From positions 8,150-72,149 of the forward strand of contig NZ_AEPF01000108.1 of assembly GCF_000193735.1 (NCBI RefSeq): 64,000 nucleotides of DNA, read 5' to 3'. A program made the position numbers and the translations under genes. Shown here piece after piece: positions 42,849 to 49,648 of this stretch; the stretch's first letter is position 1, and every line of letters begins with the position of its first letter. A model generated the notes under the pieces. It was not told the origin of the DNA and ran no database searches. It worked only from the letters and a program-made list of their open reading frames with translations. The stretch is from Neisseria sicca 4320 (lineage in GTDB: Bacteria > Pseudomonadota > Gammaproteobacteria > Burkholderiales > Neisseriaceae).

Positions 42849-43490
42849 ATGAAGCCTTTTACCAAAATCACCGCCATCGTCGCCCCGCTCGACCGCAGCA
42901 ACGTCGATACCGACGCCATCATCCCCAAACAATTTTTAAAATCCATCAAACGAAGTGGCTTCGGTCCCAACGCCTTTGACGAATGGCGTTACCTTGACCA
43001 CGGCGAACCGGGTATGGACAACAGCAAACGTCCGCTGAACCCCGATTTCTCGCTGAACCGGCCGCGTTACCAAGGCGCACAAATCCTGTTGACGCGCAAA
43101 AACTTCGGCTGCGGCTCCTCGCGCGAACACGCCCCTTGGGCATTGGACGACTACGGTTTTCGCGCCGTCATCGCCCCCAGCTTCGCCGACATCTTCTTCA
43201 ACAACTGCTACAAAAACGGCCTCCTGCCCATCGTGTTGACTGAAGAACAAGTCGACCAGCTTTTCAAAGAAGTCGAAGCCAACGAAGGCTATCAGCTCTC
43301 CATCGACCTTGCCGAGCAAACCCTGACCACGCCGAGCGGCGAAACGTTCAAGTTCGACATTACCGAACACCGCAAACACTGCCTCTTAAACGGTTTGGAT
43401 GAAATTGGCTTAACCCTGCAACATGCCGACGAAATCCGCAATTTCGAAGAAAAACGCCGCCAAAGCCAGCCTTGGCTGTTTAACGGTTGA
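42849..43490 (+). CDS. leuD: 3-isopropylmalate dehydratase small subunit
   Basis: A 213-aa partner of LeuC. MKPFTKITAIVAPLDRSNVDTDAIIPKQFLKSIKRSGFG and LLTRKNFGCGSSREHAPWALDDYGFRAVIAPSFADIFFNNCYKNGLLPI are the substrate-determining signatures of the small subunit. It is separated from leuC by the entericidin pair and a terminator, an unusual interruption of the leuCD unit. A DUS-pair terminator follows. Confidence 0.96.
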   Translation: MKPFTKITAIVAPLDRSNVDTDAIIPKQFLKSIKRSGFGPNAFDEWRYLDHGEPGMDNSKRPLNPDFSLNRPRYQGAQILLTRKNFGCGSSREHAPWALDDYGFRAVIAPSFADIFFNNCYKNGLLPIVLTEEQVDQLFKEVEANEGYQLSIDLAEQTLTTPSGETFKFDITEHRKHCLLNGLDEIGLTLQHADEIRNFEEKRRQSQPWLFNG

Positions 43491-43499
43491 TAAACGATC

Positions 43500-43568
43500 A
43501 GGTCGTCTGAAAATGAGCGTAGCTAGTTTCGCTAAAACGCAAAAACAGTTTTCAGACGACCTTTTTTT
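43500..43568 (+). terminator. DUS-pair terminator after leuD
   Basis: AGGTCGTCTGAA at 43500-43511 pairs with 43551-43562. The loop contains AGCG/CGCT-type arms at about 43516-43534, and TTTTTTT follows. Confidence 0.75.
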
Positions 43569-43586
43569 CGTCCCATCCTTCAAAAC

Positions 43587-44048
43587 ATGATTACCGACAC
43601 CATCACCAACGCCGCCCGCTACGCCGCGCTGCACCCCGACTTCGCCGATGCCGTCCGCCTGCTGCAAACGCTGGATTTCGCCGCTCTGCCCGACGGACAA
43701 GTACCGTGTGAAAACCCAAACATCCGCCTCTTTATCGGCAGCGAACCAATGAGAAGCAAAGCCGATGCCAAGCCCGAAGCGCATTTGAAACACATCGACA
43801 TCCAAGTCCCCATCAGCGGAGAGGAAACCTACGGCTGGATAGACAGAGGTCGTCTGAAAAACGGTTTCGGCTACGACGAAAAGCGCGACATCGAATTTTT
43901 CGACTGCGAACCGGAAACCTGGATCACGCTCCAACCGGGCGAGTTTGCCCTCTTCTTTCCCAACGATGCGCACGCCCCATTGGTGGGCGAAGAAAAGTCC
44001 ATACGCAAAGCCGTCTTTAAAATCCGTATCGAAGCAGAACGTTACTGA
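43587..44048 (+). CDS. YhcH/YjgK/YiaL family protein
   Basis: A 153-aa cupin-like protein of the DUF386 family. Characteristic blocks are EAHLKHIDIQVPISGEETYGWI with metal-binding Glu and His, and FALFFPNDAHAPLVGEEKSIRKAVFKI. Related E. coli proteins (NanQ, YiaL, YjgK) act on sugars such as the anomers of sialic acid. No sugar-catabolism gene is nearby, so the substrate is unknown. It sits between leuD and leuB. A DUS in the coding sequence gives GRLK (about 43847-43858). Confidence 0.82.
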   Translation: MITDTITNAARYAALHPDFADAVRLLQTLDFAALPDGQVPCENPNIRLFIGSEPMRSKADAKPEAHLKHIDIQVPISGEETYGWIDRGRLKNGFGYDEKRDIEFFDCEPETWITLQPGEFALFFPNDAHAPLVGEEKSIRKAVFKIRIEAERY

Positions 44049-44190
44049 CTCCCTTCAATTCTTCGCAAATACTGTAAAACTCCATCGCGTTCCCGACGAA
44101 TCCGCCAGCATGATTTCCACGCAGCTTTATCAATGCCGCAATGGTACAATCAGCCTCGTTCAAGCAAACCGACCTGCAAACAGACACAAA

Positions 44191-44250
44191 AGGTCGTCTG
44201 AAAACACCATTCTTAGAAATGGAAAACGCATCGCCGTTTTCAGACGACCT
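44191..44250. repeat. DUS inverted pair before leuB
   Basis: AGGTCGTCTGAA at 44191-44202 and complement at 44239-44250, only 33 bases before leuB. The preceding 140 bases show no gene. Confidence 0.7.
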
Positions 44251-44282
44251 TCCCCTTTCCAAACCCTCATAAGGATTTTGCC

Positions 44283-45353
44283 ATGACCAAACATATCGCC
44301 ATCCTCCGAGGCGACGGCATCGGTCCCGAAATCGTCGCCGAAACCGTCCGCGTACTCGACAAACTCATCGCCCAAGGCTTGGACGCCAGCTACGAATACG
44401 CCCCATTGGGCGGAGAAGCCTACGACGAATACGGCCATCCCTATCCCAAATTCACGCAAAACCTCTGCCGCAAAGCCGATGCCGTCCTGCTCGGCGCGGT
44501 CGGCAGCCCGCAATACGACAATCTCGACCGCCCGCTGCGCCCCGAACGCGGCCTATTGGCAATCCGCAAAGACCTGAACCTGTTTGCCAACCTGCGCCCC
44601 GCCATCCTTTACCCCGAGCTTGCCAACGCCTCCACGCTCAAACCCGAAATCGTCGCAGGCCTCGACATCCTCATCGTGCGCGAACTCACCGGCGACATCT
44701 ACTTCGGCGAACCGCGCGGCATCCGTGTTCTGGAAAACGGCGAACGCGAAGGCTACAACACCATGAAATACAGCGAAAGCGAAATCCGCCGCATCGCCCA
44801 CGTCGCCTTCCAATCCGCCCAAAAACGCAGCAAAAAAGTCTGCTCCGTCGGCAAAGCCAACGTCTTGGAAACTACCGAACTGTGGCGCGAAATCTTTGAA
44901 GAAATCGGCAAACAATACCCCGACGTCGAACTCTCCCACATGTATGTGGACAACGCCGCCATGCAGCTCGTGCGCGCGCCCAAACAATTCGACGTCATCG
45001 CCACCGGCAACATCTTCGGCGACATCCTCTCCGACGAAGCCTCCATGCTGACCGGCTCCATCGGCATGCTGCCCTCCGCCTCGCTGGACGAAAACGGCAA
45101 AGGCCTGTATGAACCGTCGCACGGCTCCGCCCCCGACATCGCCGGACAAAACAAAGCCAACCCGCTTGCCACCATCCTCTCCCTTGCCATGCTGCTGCGT
45201 TACAGCCTGAACGACAAAGCGCGCGCGCAACAAGTCGAAAGCGCCGTCCAAAAAGTGCTGCAGCAAGGCTTGCGCACCGGCGATATTTACGAAGAAGGCA
45301 CGAAACTCGTTTCCTGCTCCGAAATGGGCGACGCCGTACTCGCCGCCTTGTAA
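44283..45353 (+). CDS. leuB: 3-isopropylmalate dehydrogenase
   Basis: A 356-aa NAD-dependent oxidative decarboxylase completing the leuC-leuD-leuB pathway to 2-ketoisocaproate. HIAILRGDGIGPEIVAETVRVLDKL starts the protein. GSPQYDNLDRPLRPERGLLAIRKDLNLFANLRP and NTMKYSESEIRRIAHVAFQSAQKR contain the substrate-binding Arg and Tyr residues. NIFGDILSDEASMLTGSIGMLPSASL has the Mg-binding Asp residues. A DUS and an intrinsic terminator follow. Confidence 0.97.
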   Translation: MTKHIAILRGDGIGPEIVAETVRVLDKLIAQGLDASYEYAPLGGEAYDEYGHPYPKFTQNLCRKADAVLLGAVGSPQYDNLDRPLRPERGLLAIRKDLNLFANLRPAILYPELANASTLKPEIVAGLDILIVRELTGDIYFGEPRGIRVLENGEREGYNTMKYSESEIRRIAHVAFQSAQKRSKKVCSVGKANVLETTELWREIFEEIGKQYPDVELSHMYVDNAAMQLVRAPKQFDVIATGNIFGDILSDEASMLTGSIGMLPSASLDENGKGLYEPSHGSAPDIAGQNKANPLATILSLAMLLRYSLNDKARAQQVESAVQKVLQQGLRTGDIYEEGTKLVSCSEMGDAVLAAL

Positions 45354-45388
45354 AAGGTCGTCTGAAAACGAGAGTACATTTTAAGTAA

Positions 45389-45416
45389 AATGCGCGGAAA
45401 ACTCCGCGCATTTTTT
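45389..45416 (+). terminator. Intrinsic terminator after leuB
   Basis: AATGCGCGGA-AAAC-TCCGCGCA followed by TTTTTT. A DUS at 45355-45366 precedes it without a partner. Confidence 0.88.
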
Positions 45417-45534
45417 CAGACGATTTTTATAGCTTTTTGAGGCCTAATCGCGGATGGTGCGGGACAGGTGATGGTCTTATTCACTCTTATGCCTTTACCT
45501 CCCTAACAACCTAAAAAAAGCAAAAAACAGTAAA

Positions 45535-45567
45535 AGGTCGTCTGAAACCCTTTTCAGACGACCTTTA
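45535..45567. repeat. DUS inverted pair upstream of the DUF350 gene
   Basis: AGGTCGTCTGAA at 45535-45546 and complement at 45553-45564. It lies between the leuB terminator and the start of the DUF350 gene. Confidence 0.75.
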
Positions 45568-45624
45568 CTATTGAAATATGGCATAATCAAAAGCATCAAA
45601 AATATCTGACAAGGAATCCCTATC

Positions 45625-46023
45625 GTGAGTATTTCCCTGCCCCAATACCTGCTTTACCTGCAATATATGCTTGCGGGTGTAGTGATGACTGCCGTTTTCG
45701 GCGCGGTGTATCTGCGGATTACGCCTGCGGAAGAGTTGCGGCTGATTAAAAACGGCAACCTTGCCTGCGCCTTCTCGTTCGGCGGTGCGCTGGTCGGATT
45801 TTGTCTGACACTCGCGTCCAGCATTGCCCACAGCGTCAGTTTCGTCGATTTTATCCTGTGGGGTCTCGCCGCGGCGGTGATTCAAATTTTGGTGTATTTT
45901 GCCGCCACGATGATGATTAAAGGCGCAACGGAAGAACTTATCGGCAACAATATCGCAGTCGGCGCGCTGTTTGGCGCGGTGTCCGTGTCCATCGGCATCT
46001 TGAATGCCGCTTGTTTGACCTGA
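45625..46023 (+). CDS. DUF350 (YjfL-type) four-helix membrane protein
   Basis: A 132-aa inner-membrane protein with four helices, at about residues 11-31, 48-70, 75-97 and 108-130. NLACAFSFGGALVGFCLTLASSIAHSVSFVDFILWG and NNIAVGALFGAVSVSIGILNAACLT are typical of DUF350. The start is GTG 45625 with AAGGA at about 45611. In E. coli the DUF350 protein YjfL is encoded beside YjfC, a glutathionylspermidine-synthase-like ATP-grasp, so a link to polyamine chemistry recurs. It is the first gene of the cluster running to 51259. Confidence 0.85.
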   Translation: MSISLPQYLLYLQYMLAGVVMTAVFGAVYLRITPAEELRLIKNGNLACAFSFGGALVGFCLTLASSIAHSVSFVDFILWGLAAAVIQILVYFAATMMIKGATEELIGNNIAVGALFGAVSVSIGILNAACLT

Positions 46024-46109
46024 TTTATATAACCGGTTTACAAAATATACGGCTGGCCGCATTTCCGCCCCGCTCCGTGTTATCCCATTCTTCAAAATAA
46101 GGAACCGCA

Positions 46110-47132
46110 ATGTTCAACTTTATCAAGAAACAGTTTATCGACGTCATCCAATGGCCGAATCCCGACGACAGCCTGCTGATGTGGCGTTTCCCGATTGCCG
46201 ATGAGGAAATCCAAAACGGCGCGAGCCTGACCGTGCGCGAGGCGCAGATGGCGATGTTTGTCGACGAGGGTGTAACCGCCGACGTATTCGGACCGGGGCG
46301 TTACACGCTCAACACGCAAACGCTGCCGCTGCTGACCAATCTGAAAAACTGGGACAAGCTCTTTGAATCCCCGTTTAAATCCGACGTTTACTTTTTTAAT
46401 GCCAAACAACAGCTTGCGCGGAAATGGGGCACGTCGCAACCCGTTACCGTGCGCGATGCCGAGTTCGGCGCGGTGCAGTTGCGCTCGTTCGGCATGTACG
46501 CCTACCGCATCAGCGATCCGGCAAAATTCTTCAAAGAAGTCAGCGGCGTAGCGGCAGAATACAGCGGCGCCGAGTTGGAAACCCAGTTGCGCAACATTGC
46601 TGTAACCCAGCTTGCGGCAGCGTTCGGCAGCTCAGGCATTCCGTTTTTGGACATGGCGGCAAACCAAGTTTTGCTGTCGCAAAAAATCGGCGAACTGCTC
46701 GGCGCGGAATTTGCCAAACTCGGCTTGACGCTGGAAAACTTCACCGTCGAAAGCATCACTCTGCCTGCCGCCATCCAAGAAGCCTTGGATAAGAAAATTT
46801 CCATGGGCGTCATCGGCGACTTGGGACGCTACACCCAATACCAAACTGCCGAATCCATCCCGCTCGCCGCGCAAAACGAAGGCGGACTTGCTGGAATCGG
46901 CGCAGGCTTGGGCGTAGGTGCAGGCGTCGGTCAGGCAATGGCTGGCGCGATGGCGGGCATGATGCAGCCAGCGGCTCAACCGGCAGCACAACCCGCGCAA
47001 AGCGTTCAGACGGCCTCCGAAGACCCGCAGGCAAAATTGGCGAAACTCAAATCTTTGCTGGACGGCGGTTTGATTTCTCAAGAGGATTACGATAAAGCTA
47101 AAGCGGAAGTGTTGAAGCAGTTGATCGGCTGA
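46110..47132 (+). CDS. SPFH-domain protein with C-terminal SHOCT domain (YdjI-like)
   Basis: A 340-aa protein. Residues about 25-240 form an SPFH/virion-core-like domain (MWRFPIADEEIQNGASLTVREAQMAMFVDEG, FGPGRYTLNTQTLPLL, DPAKFFKEVSGVA). A Gly/Ala/Met-rich low-complexity stretch spans about 260-300 (GIGAGLGVGAGVGQAMAGAMAGMMQ). The C-terminal 30 residues are a SHOCT motif (DPQAKLAKLKSLLDGGLISQEDYDKAKAEVLKQL). SPFH proteins organise membrane microdomains. It follows the DUF350 gene by 86 bases. Repeats inserted at 47141-47433 separate it from the DUF4178 gene. Confidence 0.85.
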   Translation: MFNFIKKQFIDVIQWPNPDDSLLMWRFPIADEEIQNGASLTVREAQMAMFVDEGVTADVFGPGRYTLNTQTLPLLTNLKNWDKLFESPFKSDVYFFNAKQQLARKWGTSQPVTVRDAEFGAVQLRSFGMYAYRISDPAKFFKEVSGVAAEYSGAELETQLRNIAVTQLAAAFGSSGIPFLDMAANQVLLSQKIGELLGAEFAKLGLTLENFTVESITLPAAIQEALDKKISMGVIGDLGRYTQYQTAESIPLAAQNEGGLAGIGAGLGVGAGVGQAMAGAMAGMMQPAAQPAAQPAQSVQTASEDPQAKLAKLKSLLDGGLISQEDYDKAKAEVLKQLIG

Positions 47133-47140
47133 TATTAAGA

Positions 47141-47179
47141 AGGTCGTCTGAAAACAGATTGCGGGTTTTCAGACGGCCT
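47141..47179 (+). terminator. DUS-pair terminator of mixed dialect
   Basis: The left arm is AGGTCGTCTGAA at 47141-47152. The right arm is TTCAGACGGCCT at 47168-47179, the complement of AGGCCGTCTGAA, so one G-T pair joins two DUS dialects. It may end the DUF350-SPFH transcript. Confidence 0.65.
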
Positions 47180-47204
47180 GTCGGTGGTTTTGAAAATTCG
47201 TTTT

Positions 47205-47311
47205 TATAGTGGATTAACTTTAAACCAGTACGGCGTTGCCTCGCCTTGCCGTACTATCTGTACTGTCTGCGGCTTCGTCGCCTTGTCCTGATTTAAATTT
47301 AATCCACTATA
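47205..47311. repeat. Correia element, short form (107 bp)
   Basis: TATAGTGGATTA and TAATCCACTATA ends with the same body as the copy at 19508, in the same orientation. It lacks the IHF segment. It is inserted between the SPFH and DUF4178 genes and is followed within 15 bases by a dRS3-flanked repeat. Confidence 0.93.
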
Positions 47312-47325
47312 CATCAAAACTCAGT

Positions 47326-47433
47326 GTCGTCATTCCCGCGCAGGCGGGAATCCATCGTCAAACTCAAGAAACCCTGATTTGAAACCGTTTCTGAATCTCA
47401 AAAATGGATTCCCGCCTGCGCGGGAATGACGAC
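47326..47433. repeat. dRS3-flanked intergenic mosaic unit
   Basis: Two dRS3 20-mers (ATTCCC-N8-GGGAAT) lie at 47332-47351 and 47408-47427. Their flanks extend to a perfect inverted repeat of about 31 bases, GTCGTC...ATCCAT against ATGGAT...GACGAC. The 55-base centre has no coding potential. dRS3 units are building blocks of neisserial intergenic mosaic elements and are known insertion targets of filamentous prophages; none is inserted here. Confidence 0.9.
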
Positions 47434-47504
47434 ATGGTAGTTTTTATTCAAATCCGCTTTTAAAAGGTCGTCTGAAACCTTCCTCTCCACTCGAAAAAGC
47501 AAAC

Positions 47505-49025
47505 ATGTCAAATACCCCCTTCTTTAAAACCGACTGCCCGAGCTGCGGCGCGCCTGTCGAAGCGCATTCCGCCTCAGCCGTTACGCTGGTGTGCGGCTAC
47601 TGCAACAGCATGCTGGTGCGGCAGGATGACGGCATCGTCGATTCCGGCCGCGATTCCGCATTGCTGGAAGATTTCAGCCCGCTGCAAATCGGCACAGTCG
47701 GCACATTGCTTACGCAACACTTCACCCTGGTCGGGCGGCTTCAGGTGCAATACGACGACGGCGCATGGAACGAATGGTACGCGCTGTTTGACGACGGCAG
47801 GACGGGCTGGCTTTCTGAAGCAGGCGATTTGTATGTGATGACCATGCCCGTCGAAACCGACAACCTGCCGCGATTTGAGGATATTCGGGCAGGATTTAGC
47901 GAACTGACTTTCCAAAACAAACGCTATGTCGCCTCAGACGTGCGCCACATCAGCCTGAAACGCGCTGCCGCGCAGGGCGAGCTGCCGTTTGTTTTGGACG
48001 AAGACCGTCAGAATAAAGTTGCCGACTGGCGTTGCGAAGACCTTTTCATCACGCTCGATTACAGCGGCGACACCCCCGAAACCTTCTTCGGACGCATGGT
48101 GAACTTGGATGATTTGAAGCTGGAAAACACCCGCAGCGAAGACGAAATCAAAGAAAGTGCAGGTCGTCTGAAAGGCAGCATCGCTTCAGAAAACTGTCCC
48201 AACTGCGGCTCGTCCGTCCACTGGGTCAGCGGCCTCACCTCCCATCTCAACTGCCCAAGCTGCGGCAGCGAATTGGCAATCGGCAAAGACAAAGCCGAAC
48301 TCATTACCGCCAACGCCATGCGCACCGCGCAGCAAAGCCTGTTTACCCTGCCCGTCGGCAAACAAGGCCGTCTGAAAAACCGCGAATTTTACGTTATGGG
48401 AGCGGTCAGATACGCCGAAACCGACGCACAGGAAACATTCGACAACCTGTTCAACGGCGCCGACCGCGTGCTCACGCCCGAAGGCCAATGGTCGGAATAT
48501 CTGCTTTACAACCCGACGCAAGGTTTCCTGTGGCTGGTCGAATCAGATGACGGCTGGAGCCTTTCCCAAACCCAGAACACATGGCCGCGCCTCGACCGAA
48601 ACCGCCAACCGCAAGGCTGCAGCAAACTTTACGACTACGGCGGCAGGGTCGAAGTCGCGGCCGGCGCGTTCTACTGGCGCATCCGAAGGGGCGATTTGAA
48701 CTATTACAGCGACTACCGCGACGGACAAAACCGCAAACTTTCTGCCGAATTGAACACGCACGAAATGGCATGGAGCAAAAGTGTGCCGGTTGATTACAGC
48801 GAAATTGCCGAGGCATTTAGCCTGAGCAGCCGCGCACCGCATTACACCGCAAAAATGGCGGCAGACGGTATTGATAAATCACTGAGAATCGTGATGACCG
48901 CCATCTTGGTTGTCGTCAACCTTCCCGCCCTTATGATGGACGGTAATTCTGCCGGCCCCTTCGTGATCATTATAGGAGCCTGGTTGCTGTGGACCTTAGG
49001 CAAAAATGACAGGGATGAGGATTAA
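47505..49025 (+). CDS. DUF4178 domain protein with two zinc ribbons and membrane tail
   Basis: A 506-aa protein. Two zinc-ribbon modules are visible, CPSCGAP...CGYCNS near residues 10-36 and CPNCGSS...CPSCGSE near 226-255. Each precedes a DUF4178 beta-domain: IGTVGTLLTQHFTLVGRLQVQYDDGAWNEWYALFDDGRTGWLSEAGDLYVM, and later VGKQGRLKNREFYVMGAVRYAE ... WSEYLLYNPTQGFLWLVESDDGWSLS. Two hydrophobic helices end the protein (about 462-500). DUF4178 genes are often found with SPFH, DUF350 and AdoMet decarboxylase genes in other bacteria, as I recall. The function is unknown. A DUS lies at 47464. Confidence 0.82.
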   Translation: MSNTPFFKTDCPSCGAPVEAHSASAVTLVCGYCNSMLVRQDDGIVDSGRDSALLEDFSPLQIGTVGTLLTQHFTLVGRLQVQYDDGAWNEWYALFDDGRTGWLSEAGDLYVMTMPVETDNLPRFEDIRAGFSELTFQNKRYVASDVRHISLKRAAAQGELPFVLDEDRQNKVADWRCEDLFITLDYSGDTPETFFGRMVNLDDLKLENTRSEDEIKESAGRLKGSIASENCPNCGSSVHWVSGLTSHLNCPSCGSELAIGKDKAELITANAMRTAQQSLFTLPVGKQGRLKNREFYVMGAVRYAETDAQETFDNLFNGADRVLTPEGQWSEYLLYNPTQGFLWLVESDDGWSLSQTQNTWPRLDRNRQPQGCSKLYDYGGRVEVAAGAFYWRIRRGDLNYYSDYRDGQNRKLSAELNTHEMAWSKSVPVDYSEIAEAFSLSSRAPHYTAKMAADGIDKSLRIVMTAILVVVNLPALMMDGNSAGPFVIIIGAWLLWTLGKNDRDED

Positions 49026-49028
49026 ACC

Positions 49029-49193
49029 ATGTCAAGAACTACATACATTATTTTCAGCATTGTCATCATCGCCATTTCCATGATAATCAATTACGGTAGT
49101 TCCGATGTAACAGACGAATCCCGTATGCATCCGGGCGGCTATTACGGCGGCGGTTATTACGGCGGTAGCGGTTATTCCGGAGGTCATAAATGA
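49029..49193 (+). CDS. 54-aa membrane-anchored Gly/Tyr-rich peptide
   Basis: The product is MSRTTYIIFSIVIIAISMII then NYGSSDVTDESRMHPGGYYG and GGYYGGSGYSGGHK. An N-terminal hydrophobic helix (residues 5-22) is followed by an extracytoplasmic tail with a repeated GGYYGG pattern. It starts 3 bases after the DUF4178 stop, and its own TGA overlaps the AdoMet decarboxylase ATG (ATGA at 49190-49193), so it is translationally coupled on both sides. It is too short for routine gene calling but the coupling and composition support it. The Tyr- and Gly-rich tail might be a substrate for modification; that is inference. Confidence 0.8.
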   Translation: MSRTTYIIFSIVIIAISMIINYGSSDVTDESRMHPGGYYGGGYYGGSGYSGGHK

Positions 49194-49573
49194 CCCATAT
49201 CCCCGGCAACCATGGTCTTTTGGATTTATACGGCTGTGATGAAGCTGTCTTGAAAGATGAAGGTCGTCTGAAAACCGTCCTCAAAACCGCCGCCCAAGCC
49301 GCAGAAGCCACCATCCTCGCCGAGCGTTTCCACACCTTTGGCGGGGCAGGCGGCATAACCGGCGTGTTACTGCTCGCCGAATCCCACATCAGCATCCACA
49401 CTTGGCCGGAACACCGCTTCGCCGCCATAGACGCATTCATCTGCGGCAGCATGAAGTTGGAAAGGGTGAAGGAAATATTGTGCAGGAAATTGGCGGTGGA
49501 ACGAGCGGTTTGGACGGTAGCGCAACGTGGCGAAGGAATATTGGACGATACGCAGCCGCCAGTAGAACAATAA
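49190..49573 (+). CDS. speD: S-adenosylmethionine decarboxylase proenzyme
   Basis: A 127-aa prokaryotic class 1B AdoMet decarboxylase, which forms the decarboxylated SAM used as aminopropyl donor for polyamines. The self-cleavage site is LLAESHISIHTWPE with Ser65 (future pyruvoyl group), His70 and Cys85 (AFICGSM), all intact. The N-terminal NHGLLDLYGCD and FHTFGGAGGITGVLL are typical. No spermidine synthase is encoded next to it in this window; the neighbours are a Gly/Tyr peptide and a flavoprotein. A DUS encodes GRLK at residues 25-28. A DUS-pair terminator follows. Confidence 0.92.
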   Translation: MTHIPGNHGLLDLYGCDEAVLKDEGRLKTVLKTAAQAAEATILAERFHTFGGAGGITGVLLLAESHISIHTWPEHRFAAIDAFICGSMKLERVKEILCRKLAVERAVWTVAQRGEGILDDTQPPVEQ

Positions 49574-49582
49574 AACCTGTAA

Positions 49583-49619
49583 AGGTCGTCTGAAACCGTC
49601 TTGATGTTTCAGACGACCT
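49583..49619 (+). terminator. DUS-pair hairpin between speD and the flavoprotein gene
   Basis: AGGTCGTCTGAA at 49583-49594 pairs with 49608-49619, followed by G rather than a T run, so termination may be partial and allow expression of the flavoprotein gene 30 bases later. Confidence 0.55.
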
Positions 49620-49648
49620 GTCAGAACCCTAAACCGACATTCAACCTC

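Noticed and set aside
47332..47351. Filamentous prophage insertion at dRS3
   Set aside because: dRS3 is a known target but no phage gene lies between or beside the two copies.
47326..47433. CRISPR-like repeat
   Set aside because: There are only two copies and they are inverted, not direct. They match dRS3. No CRISPR array or cas gene is visible anywhere in the window.
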